Notes under the pieces: model-generated
The model's database searches: none
What the model saw: only the letters and a program-made list of their open reading frames with translations
Told to the model about the DNA's origin: nothing
From: Eonycteris spelaea
Taxonomy: Eukaryota > Chordata > Mammalia > Chiroptera > Pteropodidae
DNA: 64,000 nucleotides
Direction: 5' to 3'
NCBI GenBank assembly: GCA_003508835.1
Contig: PUFA01000084.1
Span: 5,766,001-5,830,000, forward strand
In this document: one piece after another, positions 12,960 to 26,911 of the stretch
Layout of the letters: every line of letters begins with the position of its first letter
How positions within the stretch are numbered: position 1 is the stretch's first letter
Made by a program: the position numbers and the translations under genes

Positions 12960-13185
12960 AACACTTGTATAGCTTTCTAGGTGTCAGCTATGGCTTTCAG
13001 TGTTTTACATATATAATAAGTCATTTAATCCTCACAAAAATGAGTTCTGTCACTTCCCCTCATTTTACATAGAAGGAAAATGAAGCTCAGAAAAGTGAAG
13101 TAACATGCCAAAGATCCAGAGTTAGGTAGTGGTAGAACTGGGATTCTAATTCTGCAATGGCTCCCCATCTTACTCAGAGTCCAAA
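12960..13185 (-). repeat. MIRb SINE, reverse
   Basis: It contains aagtcatttaatcctcacaa, cctcattttacatagaagga, aaatgaagctcagaaaagtg, a diverged agtaacatgcc and gtagaactgggattctaatt. Confidence 0.8.
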
Positions 13186-13224
13186 TGAGATTCTTTGAAC
13201 AGCCCTGCACAACCTCTCAACCTC

Positions 13225-13703
13225 ATGCCCATCCACTCTGCCCCTGCCTCACTTGGCTCCAGTCACACTAGGCTCCCTGCTGTGCCTTCCACATGCCAGC
13301 CATGCCTGTCTTTGTACCTACCATTCCTTCTGCTTGGACAACCCTCCCCAGGTATCTGCACAGTTGGCTTCCTCAGGTTATTCAGATCTTAATGCAATTG
13401 CCACCTCCTCTATGAGGGCTTCCTGATTACCCTAATTGAAATTTTTACTCAGACACCCTACTCACTCACATACACAATCCTCACCCTCTCTTTAACCCCT
13501 TCCCTGGTTTACTGTTCTCCAAAATACATGCTATCATTGAACATACTACATCTTTTATTTATTTTGTTTATTACTCTTCTCCTCCAGAATGGAGGCTTCA
13601 AGAGGGCAGGGATTTTTATTATCCCTTTTGCTCATTGCTGTATTTTCAGTGCTTAGAACAGTGCCTGGCATATAGGAAGTGTTCAATAAATATTTGTTGA
13701 AGC
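13225..13703 (+). repeat. L2 LINE 3' end just upstream of the ATG exon
   Basis: The landmarks are cacctcctctatgagggctt, tccagaatggaggcttcaag, agggcagggatttttattat, agtgcctggcatataggaag and a tail near caataaatatttgttgaa, in L2 order. Its end is about 80 bp before the splice acceptor at 13782. Confidence 0.85.
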
Positions 13704-13781
13704 AATAAATCAAAGTATGCACGCAAGCAGCCCAACTTCAAAGAGTCTGATTTTACCAATGTTATGTTCTTGTCCTCCCAG

Positions 13782-14086
13782 GAAACCCATTGGGGCCACT
13801 CCTCTCCTTCTGGGCCATGGCGCCTCTGAGTCAGCTGAGTGGCCACATCAACTCCACCTGTGGGGCAGACAACACCACAGGTGCCAGATGGGCCCGCCCA
13901 CATGCTTATTATGCCCTCTCCTACTGTGCGCTCATCCTGGTCATCGTCTTCGGCAATAGTCTGGTGTGTGTGGCTGTGCTGAGGGAACGGGCCCTGCAGA
14001 CCACCACCAACTACCTGGTGGTGAGCCTGGCCGTGGCGGACCTGCTGGTGGCCACCTTGGTGATGCCCTGGGTGGTATACCTGGAG
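13782..14086 (+). CDS. DRD3: DRD3 coding exon 1: 35 nt of 5' UTR, then codons 1-90 (N-terminus, TM1, TM2)
   Basis: A pyrimidine-rich acceptor ending tcctcccag precedes 13782. The ATG at 13817 sits in a good Kozak context (gggccATGG), and an upstream in-frame ATG at 13790 lies in the UTR. The 90 codons begin MAPLSQLSG. They carry N-glycosylation sequons at N12 (NST) and N19 (NTT), TM1 at about 30-55 with N47 and TM2 at about 66-88 with D75. The exon ends after YLE in phase 0 at donor GTAAGT (14087). Residue 9 is Gly, the position of the human Ser9Gly polymorphism. Residue 48 is Ser where human and mouse have Gly as I recall them. I chose 13817 because it matches the start of known D3 receptors. 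Confidence 0.96.
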
Positions 14087-17000
14087 GTAAGTGAGCTCAG
14101 GTGGGGGCTGCCCAAATGACCATGCATGTCCTTGTTTTTCCTGATAATCTGGTCTTCTGCCCTCAAAATGCTCCCTGGTGTGACAAGAACTTGGGAAAGA
14201 AAGGAGAGCTCCTGTCATTCTCCCTTCTACGAGGAAACTGAAGGTCTTGAGAGCAGCCATTATCCAGCATCACTTGCGTACATCAAAACCAGGGAGCTGG
14301 GAATGATTCTGTTCCCAGATCTCCAGTATCCAGGTGACCAGACTTGAGTGATGGGACTCGTCCTAAAAATGAGCAGGTGTACTCTCTCTGCCAGGCATGT
14401 CTCAAAGATGTGAGGGATTGGGGTGGCAATCCAATGGGCATCTTCATCAGTGTTTCAATGTACATGGGAATGAGGATGTGCAGGAGGGATGTGGGACAAG
14501 GCTGAGGCTGAGATGGACAAAAGGAATTATAGAAAAAAATTAATGAGATAAAAAGAGAGAAAGAATAGTCTGCAAATAGATCAGACTACTTTTGATGGTT
14601 CAGTTGCCCTCAGACTCAGCTCTTTCCTCCTGGAGAACCAGCTCTTCACAAACTGTAGAGGAACAGACCAAACCTTGAAATTTATATTTTTGATGCCTCC
14701 ATTAATAGTACAGAACCCTCACCAGTCAGATAATGCAGCAGACCCTGGAGACTTCTTTAGAAGAGAAGCATTTCTTAAGTTTGTATGCATTTTCATTTGA
14801 AAGTGCAAAGCAGAGTCAGGAGATGATCAAGATAAAACATCCATTTGCTAACAAGGAAATCTGGGTGCCTATATCTGCTCGAGAAACAGATATTCTTACC
14901 AGAAAACATGCAATTTACTAAGGAGTTTTTTAAAGACATCTTAATATGCTATTAATATTTCTCCTCTGCACTGTTATCATTCTAAAGAGGTATCCAATGA
15001 AGGATCAAAATGATGCTATGATTAAGAGAAATTAAAATTCATCAAATTAATATTTCAGTTAATATTAATAGTGAAGATGACAGTTAATTAAGTATGACAT
15101 ATCACAGGAGAGCAAAACCCTTGAACATAGACTGCTTAGGCTAGTTCCCATATTAAAGAATGACTGGGAACTAAAATTAGACTTATGATCTCAATGGGGA
15201 GAAATAAAAGAAAGAAATCAAGAAAATAAAAAAGGAAAGAAAAAGAAGAAAAGCAACTAGGATGATTGGGATAAGGAAATACTCAGAGAAAAAAATATGC
15301 ATTTATTCTTCCCAGTTAGGATAATCCCGTAGGGCAAAGGGTAAATTATTCTTGAACTTTTTTCCTGTCAACCTGATTAGGCTGATACATTCTTGAAGTC
15401 AGAGGCTATGTCTTTGTCCTTTTTTTCCTATAGTCCAAACACGCTACCTGGCACATAATATGTGCTAAATAAATATTTATATATGAGTGATTAAATATAT
15501 CTGTTCTGCAATGTGTGCATTAGATGGGCAATTCTCGCTTATATCATTTCTTGCTGTATCTATTGTGATAATGAACTATTTTAACATCCAATAATAATGA
15601 CACTAAAAGGGAGTTAAAAGCATGTGATATTTCTGTTCAAGAGTAAGGCAAACTTTAGGTGCTGTAACCCAGTATGGATTAGTCAATGATTCATAACACC
15701 TCCACCACCACCACCCCCTCCAAAATGTTTCTATCTATCTCTATACATTACAAGAGTTCTTAAGTCTTCCAGGAAGATAAATGTCAGGAAAAAAAATGCA
15801 GGAAGAGAACTTACAATCTAATAAGCATTTTAATTGCCTCTGAAATAAAACCAGGCTTTTCACGTCTGTAACAAAGCCACCTGGAAGATTGTTCCAGGAC
15901 TCTGGATGAACCAGAGATTAGAAAATCTCTGGAGATTTTGGTATAGGGAATGAACATTGTAACTTCTTAACATTAGACACAGGGCAGCCCCTTCTTGCCA
16001 CACCTGCCAAAATAAATGATGCCCCCATTTTACTGCTGAGCACAGAAAAACAACTGAGTCTGTAGAGGGCCAGCAGGAAATCTTGCCAAAAGCTCAATGG
16101 GCCCTCTGCAGGTTGGATCTACAGATTTTTCCCTATGAGAAAAATTCTGATGGATTTCTTGGTTTCCCTTCATAAAACGAATATGCCCTCTGTCCAACAG
16201 GTTATTTGGTATAAGTGTTCAAAAATCAAGAGCATGGTCAAATAAGTCCACAATCATATAAAGAAGATTAGGGGAAACAGAGATATCTCTCCACTGAGAA
16301 ATAGGCTTTGGGACCTCTTTTTGGTCCTTCCCACTTGCTTCAAGGCTCTAGACAATGCAATTTAATATCTTCATATCACTTTCTCCAAGTCCACTCAGGG
16401 TCTATCTCAGTAAAAGATAGACTATGACTTAAAGTAGCCATTATTAATAGATGACCAGTTAAGATATTAGAAAGTTCTAGTCCAAAGGACCATGACTCCC
16501 TGTCACACCCCAGTTTATACTTTTATTAATCTGAAATACCTGCCTGCTTTCTGTGGACCTCATAAGTAGATGGTATGTCTTAATGAGAGAAAACGGCACT
16601 TTGAGCCCCTATAGGGACTGTGAATATATAAACCCATGCATTTCAGAGAAGAGCAAAGTGTATTCTCACTGACTTCTAACGATGGCACAGTTTAGTGGCT
16701 GGTCTAGTAATTGCATAATTATGCATAAGAGCTCCCTTGGAAAGAGAAAAGGATTCAGTATTGACCACAGAGACTACTGTAGGCTTGAGGGTCCCCATGA
16801 GAATAGGACAGAAATGAGAAGAACACCATGTGGGGGGCCAAATTAGCTGCCAAATTCACAGCTTCCCATGCTTTTATTTGAATAGGTTTATTTTCTTTGA
16901 TGAGAATACTGGCTCATGTTGACCAGATACCTTCCTATGAAGGAAAATTGGCTCATTTTGTCAGACACCAGAAAGTAGGAGTTGGTAATATTTGGGCTGT

Positions 17001-20000
17001 AAATATTGGAAAATTTGACTAACTGTGGCTTAAGTGAATAGAAGTTACTTTTCTCACTGAACCAGAATCTGGGAGGAACGTAATTGTTGATGTTGGTTCA
17101 GCTACTCCACGGTGTCATCAAGAACTAGACTGCTCTATCCTTCATGCTCACCATCCTTGTCAAGCTGGCTTACTTCCTCATGCTGCTCACAGGATGGCTG
17201 CCATATCCCCGTCATCACAGCTACATTTCAAAATAGGATTAATGAGAACAGCAGAGAAAGGGAAAAGAAGCCCCTTTTCCTGGAGTAGCTTAAAGCATCT
17301 CCATAAGGGACTTCACTTATAGCCAAAACTGGATCATAAAGCCACCTTTTGCTGCAAGGGAGGAAAGAAAATAAAAGGTGAAAATGTGGAAAATATTTTT
17401 AAAAGAATATGTGGGGGTGAGGAATTGCTGTGAGGAAGGTAATAAAATGTCACATACCATCATGCTTCTGCTGGAATTCACTGAGATGAATGTCATTCTA
17501 ATACAGAGTCATGCTATAAGAAAGACACAGAACTGGGAGTCAGAAGATGTGGGAATTAAGTGAATAAAATGGAAATAACAACTACACTTTCCCTGTTCCA
17601 TAAGATTGATGTTAGGCTCAATAGTCATCAACGGAGGAAGTATTTTAATAGCTAAAAAGTGTAATCTATAAATATCTATAAATATCTCAGATACCTTAAC
17701 TTGTAAAAGTAAAAGAAAACTTAGCTCCAATTGACTTGAACAATAAACAGAATAAAACGATGAAGTTCTCACACCAGGAACTTTAAAGTCTTGCGGTTAG
17801 GTAGACTACAGGCACAATTGGAAAAGGGGTCCAGCTCCATTTCTTTACAATTCTCTCAGCTGTCTTCTTCCATATGTTGGCCTTATCCACAGGCAAAGAG
17901 TAAGCTATAGTCCTCACATATGCATACCACACCACTCACAGCAAGAGAGAAAATCTGTCCTAGAATTTCTAGTAGAAGTGTCAAGGTATACTTTGATTGG
18001 ACTGGTTTATGGTACATGATTTTCTCTGAACTAATCACTGAATACAAGAGTTGGTTTAGCATAGGTTATGTATTCCTTTTGTGGAATGTATCAACTGCTC
18101 AGGAATCTCATAGATTCCCAGTAGAATCCAAGGACTTGGAAAGAGGGAAGGGAACAGTCAGAAAGTATGAACCACAGTGGTTTTCATTAATACCATTCTC
18201 ATCATTAAGGAGCTTGGGGTTGGGCAGTATATAGGGGAATGAGCAGGAGCCAGTCACTAATGCCCATCAGAGCAGGCCTAGCAGAGCAGTCCTGATAAAG
18301 AAAAAAAAAAAAATGCAGGTGACCTCAGAGTAGTCATGTTCTAGTGCTCTTGGCCTGGCTGTCTCTTTAATTCTGTTTGCAGCATTTTCTCAAAAACTCT
18401 TTTCTGTGTCATACCAAATAGTTCTATCTCAGATTCCCTCTCGAGTTTTTAATTTCCTGCTTTAGAAGCTATAGCCTGTTTGGAGCTCCCTCTCCAAGCA
18501 CAACCAGCCCATTTCGTTCCACTCGGTTAAGCACCTTTTGCGATGTTTAATGCACTTATATCAGGGCAGAAAGGCAAAATAAGCAGCCAGAAGAACATTT
18601 GGAATACTGAACTCAGAGTACTTGGGTCCCGGTATGGACAGGAAATAAAATTTGAGGATTAAGTAATGTAGACAAGCAAAAAAGAGCAGGATGGGTTCAG
18701 GCAGGAAAACTCACTGCAGGGGGTGATCAAGGTCAAATAGTGATGACAGGAAAAAGCAGCACTGTTTTGGGAGAGAGGAGTTTTGGGCCTTGTAATGATA
18801 TTAATCATTAGAATTAAAGGGAATTCTGCATTTTAAATGGGCTCCTCCATGATTCTTACGTACCTAAACTATGAGCAATTCTGAAGTAAACCTTCATTAC
18901 AAGAAGCTGCCTGTTCGAAATACAAACTGTTGGGTCTACCTCATATCTAACAAACTGGAATTTCCAGAAGTGGCCTTGGAAGTGTATAATAATTGTAACC
19001 AGCCTCCCACCTTCCACCGTTCTCAAGCCCCAAGTGATTTGTGCAGCCAGCTGGCCATCTGCTACAAACTGGCATTTAGGAACCACTAATCTGTAAAACC
19101 CCCCATTTCACAGATGAGGAATTGGATTTCAGAGAAATGAACTCCCAGAAATCCCCTCTTCAAAAAAAAGTTCTAAATATGACAAACCAAAACAAAATGA
19201 AGAGGCTAATTAGAGCAGTAATTCTATCTTTACTCTTTGACTATCTCCCCAAACAACTAAAAATCCATCACTTAGAGCAAGAGTTCTTAATCTGGGGAGT
19301 CCACCAACTTGGAGGTAAATAAAATTACTTACTTATTTTCACTAAGCTGAAATTTAGCACTTCCATCAAATATGAACGCAGGCATCAACTCGCAGCAGGA
19401 GGAATCCTTAGTGTCACCAGTAAAATCACAGATATTTATACTTTCAAATCACATTATTGTTGTTGCAGACACCTTGAAATACCATTTACACTCATCGGTA
19501 CTTTGAAATTACAGGAATTTTGAACCTGCCAATAGGTCTTATCATTTAATGCATTATTAAAGAGGCACATATATTTAAAGTACTTGGTAACTGTATTTCA
19601 ATATAATTGGTATTCTTTGTGATCGTTGTATTTTATTCTATGCACTCAAATACATTCTTCTGAGAAGGAGACAATAAAGCTAAAGGGCTCCATGTAACAA
19701 AAAGTGCTCCAAGGAGCTGTGCTATAGGATGACCATCTCGGAAGGTGATTTCATATTCCCCACACCCACCAGACCAGCATTTCCCAAACCTCTCAGGAAG
19801 TAGGAATCACTGGAGGGACTTATTATTCTAGGTATAACCTGAATATCATTTTGTTTAACAAGAGCCTTAGGTGATTTGGGAAATGCTGCCTTGTAATCAG
19901 TAAATTTGGGAAATGCTGCTGTTGGCTGTGGCTATTGAAAATCAATAGCCAACTTCTGTACCTGAAGACACTTTCTTGCTTACTCCCACCTCTGAATTGC

Positions 20001-23000
20001 CAAAGGGAGTTAGTTATATTCATTAGCAAGTGAGAGGAACACCACCTGGCTGCTGTATGATTCTGAAGTGAGTTGTTCATTAGAATTTAGGAGAAAGGTA
20101 GAATCGTGTCTCTAAAGAGCCTTAAATCAATCACATTTTGGGTTTGTTTTTTTTTCCTGCTTTAATTGCAAAAATCACTTTACCTTTCATGCTCTCCCAA
20201 CACTTTCTACTTATCTCACTGTCAGCACTTATCACATTGTATTATAGTTATTTTCTTAGTGCCTATCTCCTGGGCCCTCAATTCGCCCACACACATTCAC
20301 ACATTACTCCCCTAAACATGCACACTCCATATTCTGAGTCCCTCGGGACAAAAACAGGTTTAATTCATTTCACTAACTCTCCCAAGCAAAGTATCGGACC
20401 TATAATGGGCACTCAATCAATATGGGCTGTACAGCTGGGTGGGTGGACAAACACCAAGTCATCTCCCTCCCGGGTTATTAGAATGGAATTAAATTGTACA
20501 CTTCAGAGAAGTGAGTGTTAAGGTGCTGACTTTTGAGACGCAAAATAGGGTAGTGGTTAATATTCAGGGTTTTAGACTCCAGCCCTTCTAATAGCTATAT
20601 GTCCTCAGGTGAATTACACAACCCCCTCTTGGTCTCCATTTTGTTATCCATAGACTGAAAAAACTATTTATCTCATTGGGTTGCTGTGAAATAATATGTG
20701 AAAGTTACATGTTCTCGGACCTTTGCAGTTCTTTATTCATCACTTACTATTATTTTCTTGGTGTGGAGAACTCCAGAAAAAAAAAAAAAAAGTATTTCCA
20801 TTACATATCCCACCAATTAGAGACTCATTTTAATGAGTAGCTCTAAGTTGAAGGCTAAGTGATGGCACCTCAGTGGGAATTACTCTAATCAGCTAATCAG
20901 ATTGTTTTCTTCTTGTCACTTAGCTGAGATCAAGGAGAGAAATTTTGATGGCAGAATTGGAGAAGGGAGGAGAAGATAGGGTGGCACAGTGGGGGCCTGG
21001 AAGCCAGAGGACAGCTTGAGGGCTTTGGCTCTTGCAAACTAAAGAAACAGGGTAGCAAAGAAATCTGCCATGTGTGTACTTTCACTAGGCCCCCAAATCA
21101 GCAGCCACCACAGTTGTTTGCACAGCTTTTTGCAACCCTGAGATAGAAGCGATCAGAAGGAGGGTGTCTCATTCCCTAGAAGGGAGACGATTCAGTCTGT
21201 CACATGAAAATTCTTGATGAGCACATGGTTTTCTCCTTTCCCCTTGTGTTCACCCATTTCCCTTCCTTTCCAATAACTGCCCCCTCCTCACTTGACACTT
21301 CCGTATCTCAGGGCATGCAACAACCTACACTCGGATGCTATGGCTGCCTCAGACAAGGTGCCAAGCCTCTCCAAGCTTTAGTCTCTTTCTCCGTGACACA
21401 GATGACCGTAGTCCTCGCTCATAGGACTATAATTGGCAATGGATGCCATGTACATAAAGTGCTTTGCAGAACATCAAGACTTAGTAAGCATTCAATAAAT
21501 GCTAGCTATTGTTTCAGAGACTGTTTATTCTTTCAGAATAGATTTGCATGCTGGGCACTGCTCAGGAGCTGGGGATGCAGCAGCAAACAAGTGTAAGTCC
21601 CTGCTCCTACAGAGTTGATTAAGTAACAATCATTTAATTTCCTATCAAGTAAGTGTATAATTTGTCCTCAAAAATCTATAAGAGCACATAAGGTAAAAAG
21701 CGAATTCAGTTCTTCCCCAATTTAAGACATTAATTGCTTGTTAAAATGAGATTTAGTATGCAAAATTCAACTTCTTGCAAGAAGCTTTTGTTGTCCTAGG
21801 TACTGAGCAAAACTATCTTTTACTCTCCTGGCTCCCTTAAATTGTTATGTAAGTATTACTACATATCACCCTTTTAAAAATTTTTTCATTCTCAGAAATC
21901 ATATAAATTCATATTAGGCCTTTATTTACTTAGGGTCAAACGGTTGGACTTAGAGAAAGTAAACCCACAATGAAATGAACAAAAGTGATGACTACATAGC
22001 TAATTTGAACTTTTCATTGTTGCTTTTTTCTTTCACTGTTGCTTTTAGTCAAAATATCTTTGGTCAGAGTTTCTCAAAATAAGAGTCTAGAGATGACCAA
22101 ATTAGTGATAAAAGCAAATGGTAAAAAGGAAATAAATCCAAGGGGAAAGAAGTTAATAGGTAAGGGGATGGGTTGAGAGCCTTTCAAGACCTTGCTTTAG
22201 TGGGATAAAACAGGACTGAATATTAAAGCGACCTGGTCATATAATAAAATTCTTGGATGAGAGAAACTAGACAGACGAACAGCACCATCTTTAAGCACTA
22301 TTGTTTCAACAATGTCTCTTTTTGCCTCGAGAAGTTCAGAAGGCAACTGCACCTATTTATCACTCTCCCTTCCTCTTAATTAGCCTTTGGGACTGCCCAA
22401 AGGGGACACCATCTACTGCCAGGAACAAAAAAACCTCAAAGGTTTATGCTTGAAAACCATGGTCCCCAAGAACCTCCACAAGCAGGATGCTGGCAAATGA
22501 ACAAAAGCCTTGGGGCCCAAGAATGGCATTTGTAGACATTCTGAAAGTGGTAGTCTCCCTGACACATCTCTCTGGTACAATTAGGTTAGGTAAAAAAAAT
22601 AAAAATAAAATAAATAAAATAAAATAAATTTAATAAAATAGAAATATGCTAGAATATAAATTAAATTACTTAAATTCCTGACTTTTTATAACTGTTACTG
22701 GGAGGAATTGTGGAGCTTGAAACATGAGTGTAAATGCATGAGGTTGGAACCATCCTCACTGATTCTGCGAGTGATGAGAGGATTTGGGCCCCTTTCCAAT
22801 GCCCTGGACACAGCCTTTCTCCCCATCTCTTTAGTGATTGGTACCTGGGTGTCGCAGGCAGGCACTCTAGCACAGACTTAACTTATATAGATTCTTAGTG
22901 TTATTGTTCCAGGATGTTTCCAAGCTCTAAAACCAGAAGCCAGATAGATTTTCATTTTGGAGGTAAGTTTTATGAAACACATGTTCTCGGATTATTTCCT

Positions 23001-26000
23001 GGGTACATGGTGAACTCTCTACTGGATGATGGCTTCAAGGAGGCAGTGGCACGTTACATCTGGAAGAGTGCAGTTTTGATCATTCAGTACCAGCTGTGCA
23101 TCTATAGGCATACTACTTAACTACAGAGATCTTTAGTTGCCTCCTGAGTTTGAACTAGACCAGTGATTCTCAAACCCTAGTGTGTTGACAGGGCAGGGGG
23201 GCAAAGCAAGTGGAGTGTTTATTTTAAAATGAAGATCATGGGCCCCAGATCCAGAGAAACTGACTCAATAAGTCTAGGGAGGGGTCCAAAATCTTTATCT
23301 TTAATAAGCACCTACCCCATTGTGGAGCACACTTTGGAAGCACTGAACTGATCAATTCGGAAGGCCACTTCTAGAGCTAACGTTCTAACATTCTTTGAAT
23401 TTGCCGTTTCTTGGGTGGCCAATCTTGGGCTGCCTTGCACTCTCCTTGATGTTCATTTGCTTTTGGTAACCATGATGTACCAACAAGAAGGGCATATCAG
23501 CATCTTTAGAGGGGCAGCCTAGGGAATGCAGTAGAATCGATGAGGTTGCTGTCCCTTTGTTGGGGAAATACTAACATCCTTGTCTCTGATGCCCAGGTAA
23601 CGGGCGGAGTCTGGAATTTCAGCCGCATTTGCTGTGATGTTTTCGTCACCCTGGATGTCATGATGTGTACAGCCAGCATCCTGAACCTCTGTGCCATCAG
23701 CATCGACAGGTCAGGATTCCCCTTCCTGACTTAGGAGAGAGACAGCCTAGACCGGGTGGGAAAGCTGCTTTGGCTGTATTTGAGACACAGGCTTTGCATT
23801 TGAGGGCAATGGGGTCACTGCAAAGTAGAACTTACCACCGGGATATTTTCTTTTCTCTTTTTCTTTTAAACTATGGCTTGTGGGTGAGAAAGAAATCCCT
23901 GTGGCAGGAGAGAAATAATCATCCAAAAGTTTTTCTCGCCTTTCCTTTCCCCCAGTCACTAAACATGATTTTGGTTTTGCTCTCCCACCATTGTGGGTTT
24001 TTGAGGGGGTAGAGGGAACGAGAATGAAAGGCGAGCTCAATTGGGTCTGGAAGAAAATTTCCTGTTACTACTTCGTTTTTGGTAAAAGGAGGGTGGAAGA
24101 GACTGTGTGATTTCTGGATATTTATTATATAAATATGTTATTTACAGAAGTAAGGACAGCATCTGGTTTGTTGTATCTTTACTCATCCTAGCTCCTTATC
24201 ACCTGTGAATCATCCTGCTGTGCCTATTACAGAGCCTTTAACAAAGAATATTAAAATTCAGTGGTCCTTGCCTGAGGGTAGCCAATGTTTATACTATAAA
24301 TACACACCTCCAGAAAGGACTTGAGAGAATGGGAGATCAGCCTTGCAGGAGGGAGCAAAGAACTGTACAATAAGAGTTTCCAGGAGAGGTCTGGCACAGC
24401 CCCCTCCTAGCCTCCTAGTTCTTGAACCTACTCTCCACCTCCTCGAGAGTGTGCTTATACATTCTACCCACACATATTCATACATGGGGCTGATGGATGA
24501 GTCTGTGCAGTTTGCACCTTACACAACGGTGTGGGAACCCAATTCAGCCAGTGCTTCTTTGCCAAGACTTGAGTCAGCCAGGAGAGGGCCCCTTTTTCTA
24601 ATTTGCACAAGAGCACCATTTTATTGGCAGCAGCCATGCTTAGCACACACTTCTACTTTCACCACTTCAGACACAACCAACAGGAGTAGACCTTGAATTG
24701 ACTTCTGTCCCCTACAGGAAAATTCCCAGAATGCATAGCACTCACCTACCGAAAACCTGGAGGGACAAGCCACATATGCCTTAGGCCCCAGTGGAAAAGG
24801 ATGTTTCCATCTTGGCTTCTATTTCTACATGAACAAATCCTCACCTAACCTCACACTGGAGCCTCCTCCCAAGTCTAGGAATGAAAATCGGCCTTGGGAA
24901 AGCTGTCTCCATTATCCTTCCCAGCAGTTCGTGGTACACAGCATTAAATTCTGTTCATGTGATGCCAAATAACTGGTCAATTCATTAAAAATGCAGTCAT
25001 TCATGAAGACCTTTGGTCTTTACACAATGCTAGTCACCAGTCTGACAAACTTGACCAAATGGATTCAGCATTTTTTGGTCATGAAGCCCTGGTCTGTAAT
25101 AGCAGGGTACTAAGAGATAGGAAAGAAAAAGAAATGATGAAAGGGTTTTTGAAAGCAAGTAATACTATTGTCATTAGATTCTTCAGCATAGTTCTGGATG
25201 CCTAAAAATTGGATTAATGCCACCTTTTCTTTTTGAAAAAGCAGAGTGGGTGAACACGAGCCCCCATCCCCTTGGCTCCTTGCCTCCCCAGCAGTCCAGC
25301 CCCCTCCAACCACATCCTGGGTCAGAACTAACTTAGGGAGAGGGCTGAGAAAGTGTGAGAGGGGGAGGACATGTTGCGAGCAGTGAGAATTTGAGTCCTC
25401 CTCGAGGAGCCCGGGAATAATGCAACCAAATTCATTCACTGGGGAGTTCTTTAAGTGGCTCTCAAATGGCACCCATCACACAGGCAAGCCTCCGCGCCTT
25501 TGCGTCTTCGCAGGAGCACAATAGGTACCAGATGAGTCACAGGCACCTTGGAGTTTTAGTTTGCATCTAAATAAGCACTTTATATCTGCAAAGGGCTTTC
25601 CAGTCATTTGCAAGAAGCTTTCTCCTTCAATAATTCCATGAGGGGAGTCCACAGAACTAAAGATTTATTGAGCCCCTGTCTGACGACATGAAAGGTGGTG
25701 AAAAGCAGCCCTCACAGAGCTCTGGGGCTCATTAAACCCAGGCGGGAGTTAAGCTCAGGCCCTCCCAGCCAGCCCGGCCTTTCTTCTCCCCCACCGCCAG
25801 CTTCCTCAAGAGGCACCCTCATCTGTTCCTACAAGCACACCTCCCAGCCTGGGACAAGGCTTTAGGTGGAGGTTAAATTCTGCGAGGATCCTGAGACCTT
25901 CAGTAGAATGACAAGCCCAAAAACCTCAGTCACAGAATTAGGAGTTAAGAGGATCATATAGTTTAACTCTTTTGTGCAGAAATGTTAACATGCTTGCAGG

Positions 26001-26873
26001 GGGTCCTGCAGCCTCTTCTGCAGGTCTGGGACTAGAAGCTGAGTGCCCCAACTCCTCCGCCAGCACTCTGCCTGTTCCAATATCTGGACCTTACATTGGT
26101 GGAGGTGGAGATAGGGCACCCAGGGAGGGGCCTCTGGCCATGCCCAGCTCTTTAGGTGCTATTTCCCTGGAGTAAACAAGACACAGTTCCTATGTCTTTA
26201 ATACCCCCAGCAATCTGCATGCTCATCTTAACTTGCCTGACTCTGAAAGCAACAACTGTAAAAATAGCTACTATTTATTTAGCATGTACTACATGCCAAG
26301 CATTAAGGGCTTTTAATTATTGCTAACTCTCACAACGCCCCAGCAAGGCAGCTGTATTATCCCCATTTTCCAAATAAAGACGCTGAGGCTAGACTGCATA
26401 GGTAAGCAGTTACTTGCTCACATCACTCAGCTGGTACATGCAGGAGTGAAATTCAGTCAGCCTCTTTCTGATCCCCACCTTGACTTCGGCAGGGGTGCTT
26501 AGTCACACTGGAACCACACTGTCTGCCTGAAAATCCTGGGTCAACCATTTCATCACAATACAACCTTGGGCAAGTCAATTAACCTCTCTGGGCCTCAGTT
26601 TTCCTATCTGTTTAATGGCGATGATAGCAAAAAGATGATTTTGTGGATTAAATGAATTAATATCTATAAAACTTCATACAGTTGACTGGCACATAGAAAA
26701 TTCTATATACTGGCTTGATAAATAAATGTAATGTTCCCGGATAATCAGGAATTAGGGTCAGACAGTCATAAATTTACTGATATGAATAATTCCAGATCCC
26801 TTGAGCTAGCACAATAATAATGACAATTATAATGATTATATTTTTTAATGTTTAATATGTACCAGGCATTGGG

Positions 26874-26911
<38 letters not shown>

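Larger units (their letters stand above)
15501..20540. other. Intron after coding exon 1, middle part
   Basis: It holds a poly-A run at about 18299-18313 and the two DNA-transposon-like repeats listed separately. An interspersed-looking repeat at about 17010-17370 resembles one near 54700-54920, family not named. No gene is seen. Confidence 0.4.

Noticed and set aside
13646..14260. 204-codon open frame on the minus strand over DRD3 exon 1
   Set aside because: It is the antisense shadow of a conserved, GC-rich coding exon; it has no recognisable domain and no splice or promoter context.
20138..20521. 127-codon plus-strand open frame
   Set aside because: No recognisable similarity, poor start context and location inside a DRD3 intron.
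21204..21596. 130-codon plus-strand open frame
   Set aside because: It overlaps a MIR and shows no protein signature.
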